This document shows positions 18,507-27,334 of a DNA stretch of 64,000 bases, piece after piece. The position numbers were made by a program, and so were the translations under genes. Under the pieces are notes generated by a model. It was given only the letters and a program-made list of their open reading frames with translations, made no database searches and was not told the DNA's origin. Positions within the stretch are counted from its first letter, which is position 1; every line of letters starts with the position of its first letter. The stretch spans positions 62,001-126,000 of the forward strand of contig JBCBSM010000002.1 in NCBI GenBank assembly GCA_039819165.1, given 5' to 3'. This DNA is from Planctomycetota bacterium (GTDB taxonomy: Bacteria > Planctomycetota > Phycisphaerae > Phycisphaerales > UBA1924).

Positions 18507-19529
18507 ATGGCGACATCCACCGACACGCAGCACCTCGCCCGCGCCGCCCGTGCCGCGGTGGCCGACGCCGCCGTCGCCTGCCGCGCCGTGCAGGCCCGGC
18601 TGGACGACCTCCGGGCGATCACCAAGGACGACAAGAGCCCGGTGACCGTGGCCGACTTCGCCAGCCAGGCGATCGTCGCGCGGGCCCTCCGCGAGCACCT
18701 GGGCGAGGTCGTGCTGGTGGGCGAGGAGGGCAGCGACTATCTCCGCCAGCCGGAGCACGCCGCCCACCTCGACGCCGCGCTGGAGGCCGCCCGGGTCGTC
18801 TGGCCCGATGCGACCGCCGACGAATTGCTCGACGCCATCGATCTGGGCGACGCCGAGCCCGCCGGGGACCACACCTACTGGACGCTCGACCCCATCGACG
18901 GCACCAAGGGCTTCCTGCGGGGCCAGCAGTACGCCATCGCGCTCGCCTGGCTGGACCACGGCGTGCCGACGGTGGGCGCCATGGCCTGCCCCAACCTGCC
19001 CATCGACCACGACGCCGACCTATCGACGCCCGACATGCACGGCGCGATCTTCCTGAGCGTGGCGGGCGAGGGCACGCTGGCCGCGCCGCTGCACCCCGCC
19101 GATGCCGACGCCGAGCGGGTAGTCCGAGGCGACGTGCCCGAGGGCGAGCCCGTCCGCGCCTGCATGTCCGTCGAGAAGGCCCACAGCAGCACCGACGACA
19201 CCGCGCGCGTCCTCGCGCGCATCGGGCCGAGCGGCACGCCCGCGCGGCTGGACAGCCAGTGCAAGTACGCCGTCGTCGCGCGAGGCCAGGCCGACGCCTA
19301 CCTGCGGCTGCCGACGCGGAAGGGCTACGTCGAGCGCATCTGGGACCACGCCGCCGGCGCGCTGGTGGCCACCGAGGCGGGGTGCGTCGTCAGCGACATC
19401 GCGGGTGCGCCGCTCGACTTTACGCACGGCAAGGGGCTGGAGAAGAACCGCGGCATCGTGTGTGCGCCCGCCGGCGTGCACACGCGGATCGTCCGGGCCA
19501 TCCGGGACGAGCGAATCCTCGACGCCTAG
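18507..19529 (+). CDS. 3'(2'),5'-bisphosphate nucleotidase, HAL2/CysQ-like (inositol monophosphatase family)
   Basis: A 340-residue Mg-dependent phosphatase. The family metal site is clear: GEEGSDY near residue 75, DPIDGTKGFLRG near 130 and WDHAAGALVATEAG near the C-terminus. The GTKGF form and the length are typical of the plant/yeast HAL2 type, which hydrolyses PAP (3'-phosphoadenosine 5'-phosphate) to AMP in sulfur metabolism. Inositol phosphates are possible side substrates. No other sulfate-assimilation gene lies nearby. Its TAG stop and the TAG of the convergent phosphatase gene share the same four bases, CTAG at 19526-19529. Confidence 0.8.
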   Translation: MATSTDTQHLARAARAAVADAAVACRAVQARLDDLRAITKDDKSPVTVADFASQAIVARALREHLGEVVLVGEEGSDYLRQPEHAAHLDAALEAARVVWPDATADELLDAIDLGDAEPAGDHTYWTLDPIDGTKGFLRGQQYAIALAWLDHGVPTVGAMACPNLPIDHDADLSTPDMHGAIFLSVAGEGTLAAPLHPADADAERVVRGDVPEGEPVRACMSVEKAHSSTDDTARVLARIGPSGTPARLDSQCKYAVVARGQADAYLRLPTRKGYVERIWDHAAGALVATEAGCVVSDIAGAPLDFTHGKGLEKNRGIVCAPAGVHTRIVRAIRDERILDA

Positions 19530-20821
19530 CCGTCCCGCCGCACGACCAAGACGCAACGATCGTCGGCCGGCTGCCCGCCGCTGAAGGCCCCCACCGCGTC
19601 GCGGATGGCCTCGGCGATGGCGTCGGGCTCGGGCTCGGCGTCTCGGATCACCGCGTCGAGCCGCTCGAGGCCGAACATCTCGTGGTCGTCGTCGAAGGCC
19701 TCGGTCACCCCATCGGTAAACATCACCATGCACTCGCCGGGGCCGAGCGTGCCCGCCACGCCGGGCGTTTCCAGGTGCTCGAGCACGCCCAGCGGCGGAC
19801 AGGCGGCACCCGCAATGGCGGCCACCGAGCCGTCGGCCCGGCGGACACGCGGCGGGTGGTGCCCGGCGTTGGCGTACTGGAAGGCGCCGGTTGCGGGATA
19901 GAACTGCACGAACAACGCCGTCACGAAGCGCACGCCCATGAGCGCGTCGTACATCACCCGGTTGATGTCGGTGATGACGGTGCTGGGCGGGCGGCCGTAG
20001 GCGCGGTTGGCCAGCAAAGCGCTGCGGAGCATGCCCATCGCGACCGAGGCGGGCGGGCCGTGGCCCGAGACGTCGGCCACGCAGGTGCCGAAGGAGCCGT
20101 CGCCGAACTCTCGGAAGTCGTAGTAGTCCCCGCCGACCTCCTCGCTGGGCTGGTACCAGGCGGCGAGCGTGACGCCGTCGATCGCGGGCGGCTCGGGGGG
20201 CATGAGCGTCCGCTGCGCGTCGACGATCGACGAGAGCGACTGGCTCAGCCGCGCGTTGAGCCCGCGGACGGCATCGAGCAGGTGCCATCGCTCGCTCAGC
20301 AGCGAGGTCATGTTGCAGATCTGCATGATGATGACCAGGTCGCTCTCGGTCACGTCGAAGGGACCGGCCCGCAGGAATAGCACCCACTCGGTAGCGGCGC
20401 CGCCACGGTAGATCGGCAGCACCATCGCGTGGGTCATCGATCGCCGCGGGCCCTGCAGGATCGGATCGCCGGGCGAACCTTCGAGGGTGACGATGCATGG
20501 ACGGTCGTGCTGGATGAGCTGGCTCAGCACGCCGCCGAAGGTCGGCTCGACGGCCTCGAAATCGGGCCACAAGCACGTCTCCCACGCCTCGTCGATGTCC
20601 ATCGGCCCGTCGGGCAGGTCCGCATGGTGCATGATGCGATAGCCGCCGCGGTCGGCCGGGCCAGCGGCGATGCTCATGAAGAGCTCCGCGCCGAAGAGCG
20701 ATCGAACCCTCTCCAGCAGATGGAACTCGAAGTCGCGTTGCTCCTCGGCGTGCGTCGCGCCGCGCAGGATCTCCACGAAGGCGGCGGCGCGCGTCGTGGA
20801 TGCGTCGGCGTCGGCGGGCAT
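19526..20821 (-). CDS. SpoIIE/RsbU-type PP2C serine phosphatase with N-terminal GAF-like domain
   Basis: A 431-residue soluble protein. Residues 20-170 look like a GAF sensor domain and a helix bundle follows to about 195. The C-terminal PP2C domain shows EEVGGDYYD, DVSGHGPPA, FTDGVTEAFDDD and ADDRCVLV, the metal-binding set of SpoIIE/RsbU phosphatases. Such enzymes dephosphorylate STAS antagonists in partner-switching systems. A STAS protein and an RsbW-like kinase are encoded 5 kb away (25881-26799), so they may belong to one circuit; that link is inferred. ATG 20821 is preceded by in-frame TTG and GTG, so the start could move by two codons. Confidence 0.88.
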   Translation of the reverse strand: MPADADASTTRAAAFVEILRGATHAEEQRDFEFHLLERVRSLFGAELFMSIAAGPADRGGYRIMHHADLPDGPMDIDEAWETCLWPDFEAVEPTFGGVLSQLIQHDRPCIVTLEGSPGDPILQGPRRSMTHAMVLPIYRGGAATEWVLFLRAGPFDVTESDLVIIMQICNMTSLLSERWHLLDAVRGLNARLSQSLSSIVDAQRTLMPPEPPAIDGVTLAAWYQPSEEVGGDYYDFREFGDGSFGTCVADVSGHGPPASVAMGMLRSALLANRAYGRPPSTVITDINRVMYDALMGVRFVTALFVQFYPATGAFQYANAGHHPPRVRRADGSVAAIAGAACPPLGVLEHLETPGVAGTLGPGECMVMFTDGVTEAFDDDHEMFGLERLDAVIRDAEPEPDAIAEAIRDAVGAFSGGQPADDRCVLVVRRDG

Positions 20822-20889
20822 CACCAACGGTATGCCCGGCTGCCCCGATACAGAGCTGCCGGGGGAGCCTCCCGGATGGCGATCGAGCG

Positions 20890-21765
20890 TTAGCCCAGCA
20901 GGTCCAGCACCTGCTCCTGGTTGCTCAGCTGCGACGACAGCGAGAACAGCGTGGCCTCGGTGCGGATGTTCGCGCGGATGAGCCGGCTGGCTTCCTCGGC
21001 CACGTCGGCGTCGCGGATGAGCGAGCGCGAGGCCGAGAGGGTCTCGATCTCCGTCGCGATGCTCGCGAGCCTGGGCCCGAGCACGTTGCGGCCCAGGTTG
21101 CCCAGCGCCGCCTGCTCGTAGAGCACCGTGTCGCGAGCCGCCGCGATGACCTGCTGCGCGAGCTCGGGATTCTCGAGCAGCGACGCCGTGCCGCCGCTCT
21201 TGAGATCCGAGAACGCCACGCGCGTCGACGCGCCGCCCGGGACCTCCGGATCCAGCACGACCTCGCCGAAGCCCGACGACGAGAGATCGCCGACGGCGTA
21301 CGTCTGGTCGCCCGCGGGCACGACGAAGCGCCCATCGAGCAGCTTCTGGTCGTTGAAGCTGGCCTGCCCGATGATGCGATCTACGCTCCGCACGATCGAG
21401 TCGAGCTCGACCTGCAGCGCCTCGCGTTCGGCGTCGGAGAGGCCGGCCGTGTTCGCCGACTGCACCGCGAGGCCCTCGGCCTCGATCAGCAGGCCCGAGA
21501 TCTCACCGAGCGCACCCGACGCGGTATCTACGACGGCCTGGCTCCGCTCGAGCGCCCGCGTCTCGGCCTCGAGCGCCGCCAGCGCGGCGCCGAGCCCCTC
21601 GCTGGCGATCAGGCCGGCGGGATCGTCCGAGCCGCGGTTGATCCGCAGCCCGGTCGACAACCGCTCGAGAGCGGTGTTGCGATCCGCGAGATTGGCCGAC
21701 AGCATGCGCAGGCCGGGACCGGTCTGCCCAGCACCGGGACCGAATGGCAGTCCAATGGGTTGCAT
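20890..21765 (-). CDS. flagellin-family protein
   Basis: A 291-residue flagellin built almost only of the conserved ends. The N-terminal D0/D1 helices include RLSTGLRINRGSDDPAG, and the C-terminal helix ends LSNQEQVLDLLG. The central part (about 135-190) is a short spacer with no D2/D3 insertion. It would be exported by the flagellar type III system and polymerise into the filament. ATG 21765 has GGAGGGG seven bases upstream. It stands alone; no flagellar chaperone, cap or regulator gene is in the window, which suggests a multi-flagellin genome with scattered copies. Confidence 0.88.
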   Translation of the reverse strand: MQPIGLPFGPGAGQTGPGLRMLSANLADRNTALERLSTGLRINRGSDDPAGLIASEGLGAALAALEAETRALERSQAVVDTASGALGEISGLLIEAEGLAVQSANTAGLSDAEREALQVELDSIVRSVDRIIGQASFNDQKLLDGRFVVPAGDQTYAVGDLSSSGFGEVVLDPEVPGGASTRVAFSDLKSGGTASLLENPELAQQVIAAARDTVLYEQAALGNLGRNVLGPRLASIATEIETLSASRSLIRDADVAEEASRLIRANIRTEATLFSLSSQLSNQEQVLDLLG

Positions 21766-21833
21766 GGCGTGGCCCCTCCGTGGCGTTGCGTGCCCCGCTC
21801 GATCTCGAGTGTCCTGACCCTCGAATCTATCGA

Positions 21834-21850
21834 ATGCGATGGCCGTGCCG
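21834..21850 (-). promoter_or_regulatory. possible sigma-54 promoter for the flagellin gene
   Basis: On the minus strand CGGCACGGCCATCGCAT has GG and GC separated by exactly 10 bases and matches the -24/-12 consensus TGGCACG-N4-TTGCA at all but two positions. It would start transcription about 60 bp before the flagellin ATG. In DNA this GC-rich a match of this quality can arise by chance. A sigma-28-like ACCGATAA (21939-21946, minus) without a TAAA box is the alternative. Confidence 0.3.
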
Positions 21851-22020
21851 CCCAGGCGTGGGCCCCGGCAAGCCACGCGCCGCCCGGCCCGACGCGCCGC
21901 TCCATCGGCACGCCTTGCCCAGGCTCCCGCTGCGGTCGTTATCGGTGTCGTTGCGGCGCGACTGGAGCCCGATCCGGCCCGTTCGATAACACGCCGCCCC
22001 GGAGCGACACCCCGATCGTC

Positions 22021-22931
<911 letters not shown>

Positions 22932-22938
<7 letters not shown>

Positions 22939-23429
22939 GCCTCGGTCTCCGGACGCGTCGCCGGCGCGGCCGAATCCGTCTCGGCCTGCACGTTCATCTC
23001 CAGCCAGCGCATGGCCTCGTCGAGCAGCGCGTTGACGAACGCGGGCGACTTCTCGGTGCTGTACGCCCGCGCGAGCTCGATGGCCTCGTCGATGGCGACC
23101 CGCGGCGGCGTGCGGCCGCTGGCCATCTCGTGGTGCGCCAGCCGCAGGATGGCCCGGTCTACCGCCGGCTGCCTGGACACGGGCCACGCCGGCGACAGCT
23201 CCTCGAACAGCGCGTCGGCCTGCCCGCGATCCGCGTAGGCGGCCAGCGCGAGCGCCTCGGCCTTCCGCAGCACGCGGGCCTCGGGATGCTCGTCGGCGGA
23301 CTCGTTGCTCTCGGCCGCCGCCCGCACGGCGTCGAGTTCGGCGTCCGACGGCGGATCAGCGGCGCCGGCGGCGTCGAGCTGGTAGAGCATCCGAAAGGCG
23401 GCCGTGCGGACCCGCTGCGGCTGGATCAT
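22932..23429 (-). CDS. nusB: transcription antitermination factor NusB
   Basis: A 165-residue all-helical protein with the NusB C-terminal signature AIDEAIELARAYSTEKSPAF and VNALLDE. With S10 (NusE) it binds boxA RNA and supports rRNA antitermination. A short Ala/Glu-rich insertion at about 30-55 and a polar tail make it slightly longer than usual. It overlaps the ribH stop by ATGA at 23426-23429 and the ftsY start at its end. The ribH-nusB order is widely conserved in bacteria. Confidence 0.92.
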
Positions 23430-23983
23430 GCACTGGCTCCGGCGGGGGCGGCCTTGTCCACGGGGGGGGTCGCGTCCGCCGGCGGCTCGGGCGGCGGGGC
23501 CATCAGCGGCCGCAGGTCGCCCCCCGCGAGCGCGCCGCGGAGGCGTCGCAGCTCGGCGAGGGCGTCGAGGGCGGCCGCCATCGCCTCCTGCCCCTTGTTG
23601 CCCTTATCGCCCCCCGCGCGGGCCCGGGCCTGCGCCGCGGAGTCGGCGGTGATCACCCCGAAGCACACGGGCATCGCCAGTTCGGCCGACAGCCGCGCCA
23701 GCCCCTCCGCGACAGCCGCCGAGATGTAGCGGTCGTGGCTGGTCTGCCCGCGGATGACGCAGCCGAGCGCGACGACGGCCTCGAAGGCCCCGGATCGCGC
23801 CGCCGACGACGCCAACGCCACCAATTCGAAGGCCCCCGGGGCCCGGAGCACGGCGGCGTTGGTGCCGGGGCTCCGCCGCGCAAGTTCGGCCCGGGCGGCC
23901 TCCAGCATGGGCCCCGTGATCGAGGCGTTATAGCTGCTGGCCACGATGGCGATCTGCGGCGGGGCGGCCTGGGGCGTCATCAT
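23426..23983 (-). CDS. ribH: 6,7-dimethyl-8-ribityllumazine synthase
   Basis: A 185-residue lumazine synthase that condenses 5-amino-6-ribitylamino-uracil with dihydroxybutanone phosphate, the penultimate step of riboflavin synthesis. Family motifs are SSYNASITGPML, APGAFELVALA and VVALGCVIRGQTSHDRYI. The last 30 residues are a Pro/Ala-rich tail beyond the normal fold, possibly exposed on the icosahedral shell. ATG 23983 is directly followed by a second ATG. It heads the ribH-nusB-ftsY unit and is divergent from the UbiA-like gene. Confidence 0.93.
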   Translation of the reverse strand: MMTPQAAPPQIAIVASSYNASITGPMLEAARAELARRSPGTNAAVLRAPGAFELVALASSAARSGAFEAVVALGCVIRGQTSHDRYISAAVAEGLARLSAELAMPVCFGVITADSAAQARARAGGDKGNKGQEAMAAALDALAELRRLRGALAGGDLRPLMAPPPEPPADATPPVDKAAPAGASA

Positions 23984-24056
23984 CGGGGATGGTAGAGGCC
24001 GACCCCGGCCGCCGCGGCGACGCGCGGGGCGGCCACCGCCCGCAGTACCATGCCGC

Positions 24057-25049
24057 GTGCGAAAGCGGCTGGCACGACTGACCGACGTCCTCCGCCTCAC
24101 GCGGTTCGCCTCGGCCTTCGCGGCCGTGGGCAACGTGTGGCTGGTCGTGCTGTGGACCCGGTCCAACCCCGAGGAACTGGCAAGCGTGCCCGAGGGGGCG
24201 CCCATCCGCGTCGTGCCGCTGCCGCTGCTGCTATTGGGCGGCGCCGTGGCGGCCGTCGGGCTGTACGCCTTCACGCTCGCGCTCAACGACATCGTCGACA
24301 GCCGCCGCGACCGCGCGCTGGGCGAGGACCGCCCCCTGCCCGCCGGCCGGGTGGGGATGGACGCCGCCACCGTGATCGTGGCGGCATCGCTGTGCGTCGC
24401 GGTGCTGGGCGCCTCGATCTTCGGGACGGCCGCGGTACAGCTCACGGTGCTGGTCGCGATCGCGGCGCTGGCCTTCAACCTCGCTGGCAAGTTCGTGCCC
24501 GGCGCCGGCCCGTTGCTGCTGGGCCTGATCTTCGCAGGCCACATGGTCATCCCCAACCTCAACCTGCAGTTCGTGTGGCCCGTGATCCTCGTGATGACGC
24601 ACGCGCTCGCGGTCGAGTGGGCGGCGTGGATCATCGGCCGCAAGCGTCCCGCGCTCAGCCGCCGCGCCGTGGCCATCGGCATCGCGGGCTGGCTGGGCTG
24701 GGCCGCCGTCATCCTGGCCATCGGCGGCTACAACGCGGGGCAGGCCCAGGTCTGGCCGGCCTGGACCAACCCGCTCACGCTGCTGATCATCGCGGGCCTC
24801 GTGGCCGCTTTTGTCCTCTATGTATCGCACAAGGTCCGACGCACCGGCGTCGGGCCCCGGGCCGCCGAGAAGCTCCGCCGCTACGGCGCCGTGTGGCTCG
24901 CGTTCTACGCCGTGGGCTGGCTGGTGGGCGAGGGCGCGTGGATGTCGGCGGCGATCATCGGCGGGCTGAGCCTCGCCGGCCTGGCCGCCATGACCGCGGC
25001 CCGCGAGATATACCACCTCGCGCACCAGCCGCTGGGCTACCGGCGGTAG
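24057..25049 (+). CDS. UbiA-family prenyltransferase-like membrane protein
   Basis: A 330-residue polytopic membrane protein with about eight to nine TMs. The first Asp-rich motif, NDIVDSRRDRALGEDRPLP, sits in the loop after TM2 exactly as in UbiA enzymes that move prenyl chains onto aromatic or tetrapyrrole acceptors. The second Asp motif normally found after TM6 is not seen; that region reads EWAAWIIGRKRPALSRR. The protein may therefore be inactive or bind diphosphate differently. GTG 24057 gives a short basic N-terminus before TM1; an out-of-frame ATG at 24050 was not used. No quinone gene adjoins it. Confidence 0.75.
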   Translation: MRKRLARLTDVLRLTRFASAFAAVGNVWLVVLWTRSNPEELASVPEGAPIRVVPLPLLLLGGAVAAVGLYAFTLALNDIVDSRRDRALGEDRPLPAGRVGMDAATVIVAASLCVAVLGASIFGTAAVQLTVLVAIAALAFNLAGKFVPGAGPLLLGLIFAGHMVIPNLNLQFVWPVILVMTHALAVEWAAWIIGRKRPALSRRAVAIGIAGWLGWAAVILAIGGYNAGQAQVWPAWTNPLTLLIIAGLVAAFVLYVSHKVRRTGVGPRAAEKLRRYGAVWLAFYAVGWLVGEGAWMSAAIIGGLSLAGLAAMTAAREIYHLAHQPLGYRR

Positions 25050-25072
25050 CTCCCCGGCCCGCCGCGTTCCGG

Positions 25073-25876
25073 CTAGAACATGCCCAGCGAGTAGAAGACG
25101 GCCGTGAATACCAGGTCGGCCAGCACGACGGCCACGACCGACTCGACCACCGTCCGCGTCGTCGCCGCCCCGACGCCCGCGGCCCCGCCCGACACCCGCA
25201 GGCCGTTGGTGCACGCGATCACGCCGATGAGCGTGCCGAACACGAAGGCCTTGACGATGCCGGTCCAGAAGTCGACCGCCTGCACCTGCTGCAGCAGGTT
25301 GTCCCAGAACACGACGAAGGGGATGTCGAGCACGACGGTCGACATCAGGATGCTGGCGATGATCGAGGTGACGTTGGCGAGCACCGCCAGCGCAGCCATG
25401 CACGTGCAGGTCGCGAACACCCGGGGCACGACCAGGAAGCGCACCGGATTGAGTGCGTGGGCCTCGAGGGCCTCGATCTCCTCGCCCACCACCATGGTGC
25501 CGATCTCGGCGGTGATGGCCGCCCCGGCGTAGCCGGTCAGCACGATGGCGCTGATCAGGGGCCCCAGCTCGCGGAGCACCGCGATGCCCACGATGTTGGC
25601 CAGCTTGTCCTTCTGCCCCAGTTCGTCCAGCGGCGGCGCCATCTGGAGGGTCAGGATCAGCCCGACGGCCCCCGACACCAGGCAGATGATCGGGATGGAC
25701 CGCACGCCGACGCGGATGATCTGCGTCGCCAGCGCCGCCGACCCGACGCGGACGTTGCGGTCGAAGACGAAGCGGGTGATCCAGCCGGCGGCTTCGAGCA
25801 GCAGCAGCAGCGCATCGCCGATGTGCTCCAGCAGGCCGATGATCGAACCGCCCAGGCCCGACAGCAGCCGGATCAT
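25073..25876 (-). CDS. MlaE-family ABC transporter permease
   Basis: A 267-residue permease with an N-terminal amphipathic helix and about five TMs. The family core is clear: TGYAGAAITAEIGTMVVGEE and EIEALEAHALNPVRFLVVPR. MlaE permeases work with an MlaF ATPase and an MCE protein (MlaD) to move phospholipids between the envelope membranes. Neither partner is in the window. Upstream, 4 bp away, is a STAS protein, which could be the MlaB subunit of the transporter. The three-gene unit RsbW-like, STAS, MlaE is transcribed leftwards. Confidence 0.9.
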   Translation of the reverse strand: MIRLLSGLGGSIIGLLEHIGDALLLLLEAAGWITRFVFDRNVRVGSAALATQIIRVGVRSIPIICLVSGAVGLILTLQMAPPLDELGQKDKLANIVGIAVLRELGPLISAIVLTGYAGAAITAEIGTMVVGEEIEALEAHALNPVRFLVVPRVFATCTCMAALAVLANVTSIIASILMSTVVLDIPFVVFWDNLLQQVQAVDFWTGIVKAFVFGTLIGVIACTNGLRVSGGAAGVGAATTRTVVESVVAVVLADLVFTAVFYSLGMF

Positions 25877-25880
25877 CCGC

Positions 25881-26249
25881 CTAGCCCGCCGAAGCGCTGA
25901 GCGCTTCGTCCAGCGACCCGGTCATGCGGAATACCGTATCGAGCCGCGCGATCTCGAAGATCGACCGCACGCGGTCCTGGAGCGCGCACAGCGTGAGGTC
26001 GACGCCCTTCTTGCGGCTGAGCTGCAGCCCCTGCACGAGCGTGGCGACACCCGAGCTGTCCATGTAGGTCACGCCAGACAGGTCGACGATCAGCGAGCCT
26101 CCCTTGGAGAGCTTGCCCATCGCGTCCTGGAGCGAGGTCTGCAGCTGGGGCGAGCGCACCAGATCGACCTCGCCCTGCGGCGACACCACCACGGCGCCGG
26201 AGCGCGGCGAGCTGATCGAGATGCCGTCGTCGCCGTTGTGCGTCGCCAC
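25881..26249 (-). CDS. STAS-domain protein (anti-sigma antagonist / MlaB-like)
   Basis: A 122-residue single STAS domain with the phosphorylation loop VTYMDSSGVATL, where Ser65 is the expected target. It can be read two ways. As RsbV/SpoIIAA it would be phosphorylated by the RsbW-like kinase whose gene ends one base upstream. As MlaB it would be a cytoplasmic subunit bound to the MlaE transporter encoded just downstream. The gene order supports both, so one protein may connect kinase and transporter. Confidence 0.85.
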   Translation of the reverse strand: MATHNGDDGISISSPRSGAVVVSPQGEVDLVRSPQLQTSLQDAMGKLSKGGSLIVDLSGVTYMDSSGVATLVQGLQLSRKKGVDLTLCALQDRVRSIFEIARLDTVFRMTGSLDEALSASAG

Positions 26250-26250
26250 G

Positions 26251-26799
26251 CTACCGCTCCTTCGCCTCGGGCTGTGTAGGGCAGGATCCGTTGGCGTCCT
26301 CGTCGCCCGACGCGATCTCCCGCGTCCGCCGGGCGGACGGGCCGTCGACCCGCTTCTCGAGCGTCAGCCGCATCCCGCCGTGCTCGCGGTGGGCGTACTC
26401 GGCCGCGTCGACGACCTGCTTGATGATGTGGACGCCCAGCCCGCCGGGCTTGACGTCGTCCAGGTCGCGGCCCTTGATCCGCGCCAGGTCGACCTGCTTG
26501 GCCTCGTCCTCGATGGTGATCCGCACGCCGGGCCCGTGCTCCCCGTCGTCCTCGAGGGGCCAGACCCGCACCCAGATCGGTCGCCCGGGCGAGCGGTCGT
26601 AGCCGTGGCGGATGACGTTGCACAGCGCCTCGTCGACGGCGAGCGCTAAGTGGGCGCTCGAGTCGTTGGAGAACCCCAGCCGCCTCGCGACGCCCGACAC
26701 CAGCTCGCGGGCGCCGGCCAGGTAGCGCACGTCGCTCACCAGCCGCAGCTCGACATCGGGCGGGCTGGTCGGCGTCGTGCTCGTCGTCGGCAGGCCCAT
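26251..26799 (-). CDS. RsbW-like serine/threonine kinase (HATPase_c), anti-sigma type
   Basis: A 182-residue GHKL ATPase domain. The N box is HLALAVDEALCNVIRHGYD with the catalytic Glu and Mg-binding Asn, and the G region is GGLGVHIIKQVVDAAEY. Such proteins phosphorylate a STAS antagonist and hold a sigma factor or other partner. ATG 26799 fits the start of the folded domain after a Thr-rich lead; the frame is open much further but overlaps an unrelated lipoprotein gene. A 20-residue polar tail (REIASGDEDANG region) follows the domain. The STAS gene starts one base after its stop. Confidence 0.85.
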   Translation of the reverse strand: MGLPTTSTTPTSPPDVELRLVSDVRYLAGARELVSGVARRLGFSNDSSAHLALAVDEALCNVIRHGYDRSPGRPIWVRVWPLEDDGEHGPGVRITIEDEAKQVDLARIKGRDLDDVKPGGLGVHIIKQVVDAAEYAHREHGGMRLTLEKRVDGPSARRTREIASGDEDANGSCPTQPEAKER

Positions 26800-26944
26800 G
26801 AAGTCGACGCACCCCTCGATCCGGCGGCTCGCCCGTCCCAGCATCGTCGCACGCGGGGGCCGACGCAGAAGATCGGCAACTTCCCTGGTGCGACCCGACC
26901 GATCCGCGAACCCGTACGCCGCCTGGGGCGGCCTCTCGGGCGTG

Positions 26945-27286
26945 CTAGCGGGTCCGGAGCCAATCCTCCCATCGGCCCACGGCCACCTCGCGGTCGGCCT
27001 GCGATGAATAGGGATGGTAGCCGAATCGCTCGCCCGCCGATCGCTCCAGGGCCGCGATGGCCAGCACCCGCAGCGCGCCATCATCGGACCGCAGGGCCGA
27101 CACCATGAAGCGATACTCGTCGTCCGTCGGCGGATCGGACGCCCGCGTGATCGCCCGCAGCCGCGACACCGGATCCCGCCCGTCGCCCGAGGGCAGGATG
27201 GTGGAGCGGCAGCCGGCCGGCAGCGCGAGCACCGCCGCCACCGACACCAAGAGCAGGACCAGGGCGGCACGTCGCATCCGCGGCAT
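26945..27286 (-). CDS. small lipoprotein with HEAT-repeat-like tail
   Basis: A 113-residue protein with a lipoprotein signal peptide ending LALPAGC, so Cys26 should be lipidated. The mature part has one helical repeat ([20 protein letters not shown]), then the [21 protein letters not shown] segment split here as [13 protein letters not shown] and VAVGRWEDW. This tail recurs in planctomycete HEAT proteins, so this looks like a minimal member. ATG 27286 and ATG 27277 are both possible. It is divergent from guaA with 48 bp between the starts. Function unknown. Confidence 0.7.
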   Translation of the reverse strand: MPRMRRAALVLLLVSVAAVLALPAGCRSTILPSGDGRDPVSRLRAITRASDPPTDDEYRFMVSALRSDDGALRVLAIAALERSAGERFGYHPYSSQADREVAVGRWEDWLRTR

Positions 27287-27334
27287 GGTAGACCGGACCG
27301 CATATGCTCTTCGCTTCCCTCGCGGAGGCAGGCC

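Noticed and set aside
21939-21946. Sigma-28 promoter for flagellin
   Set aside because: The ACCGATAA box lacks a TAAA at the required distance, so it was kept only as an alternative.
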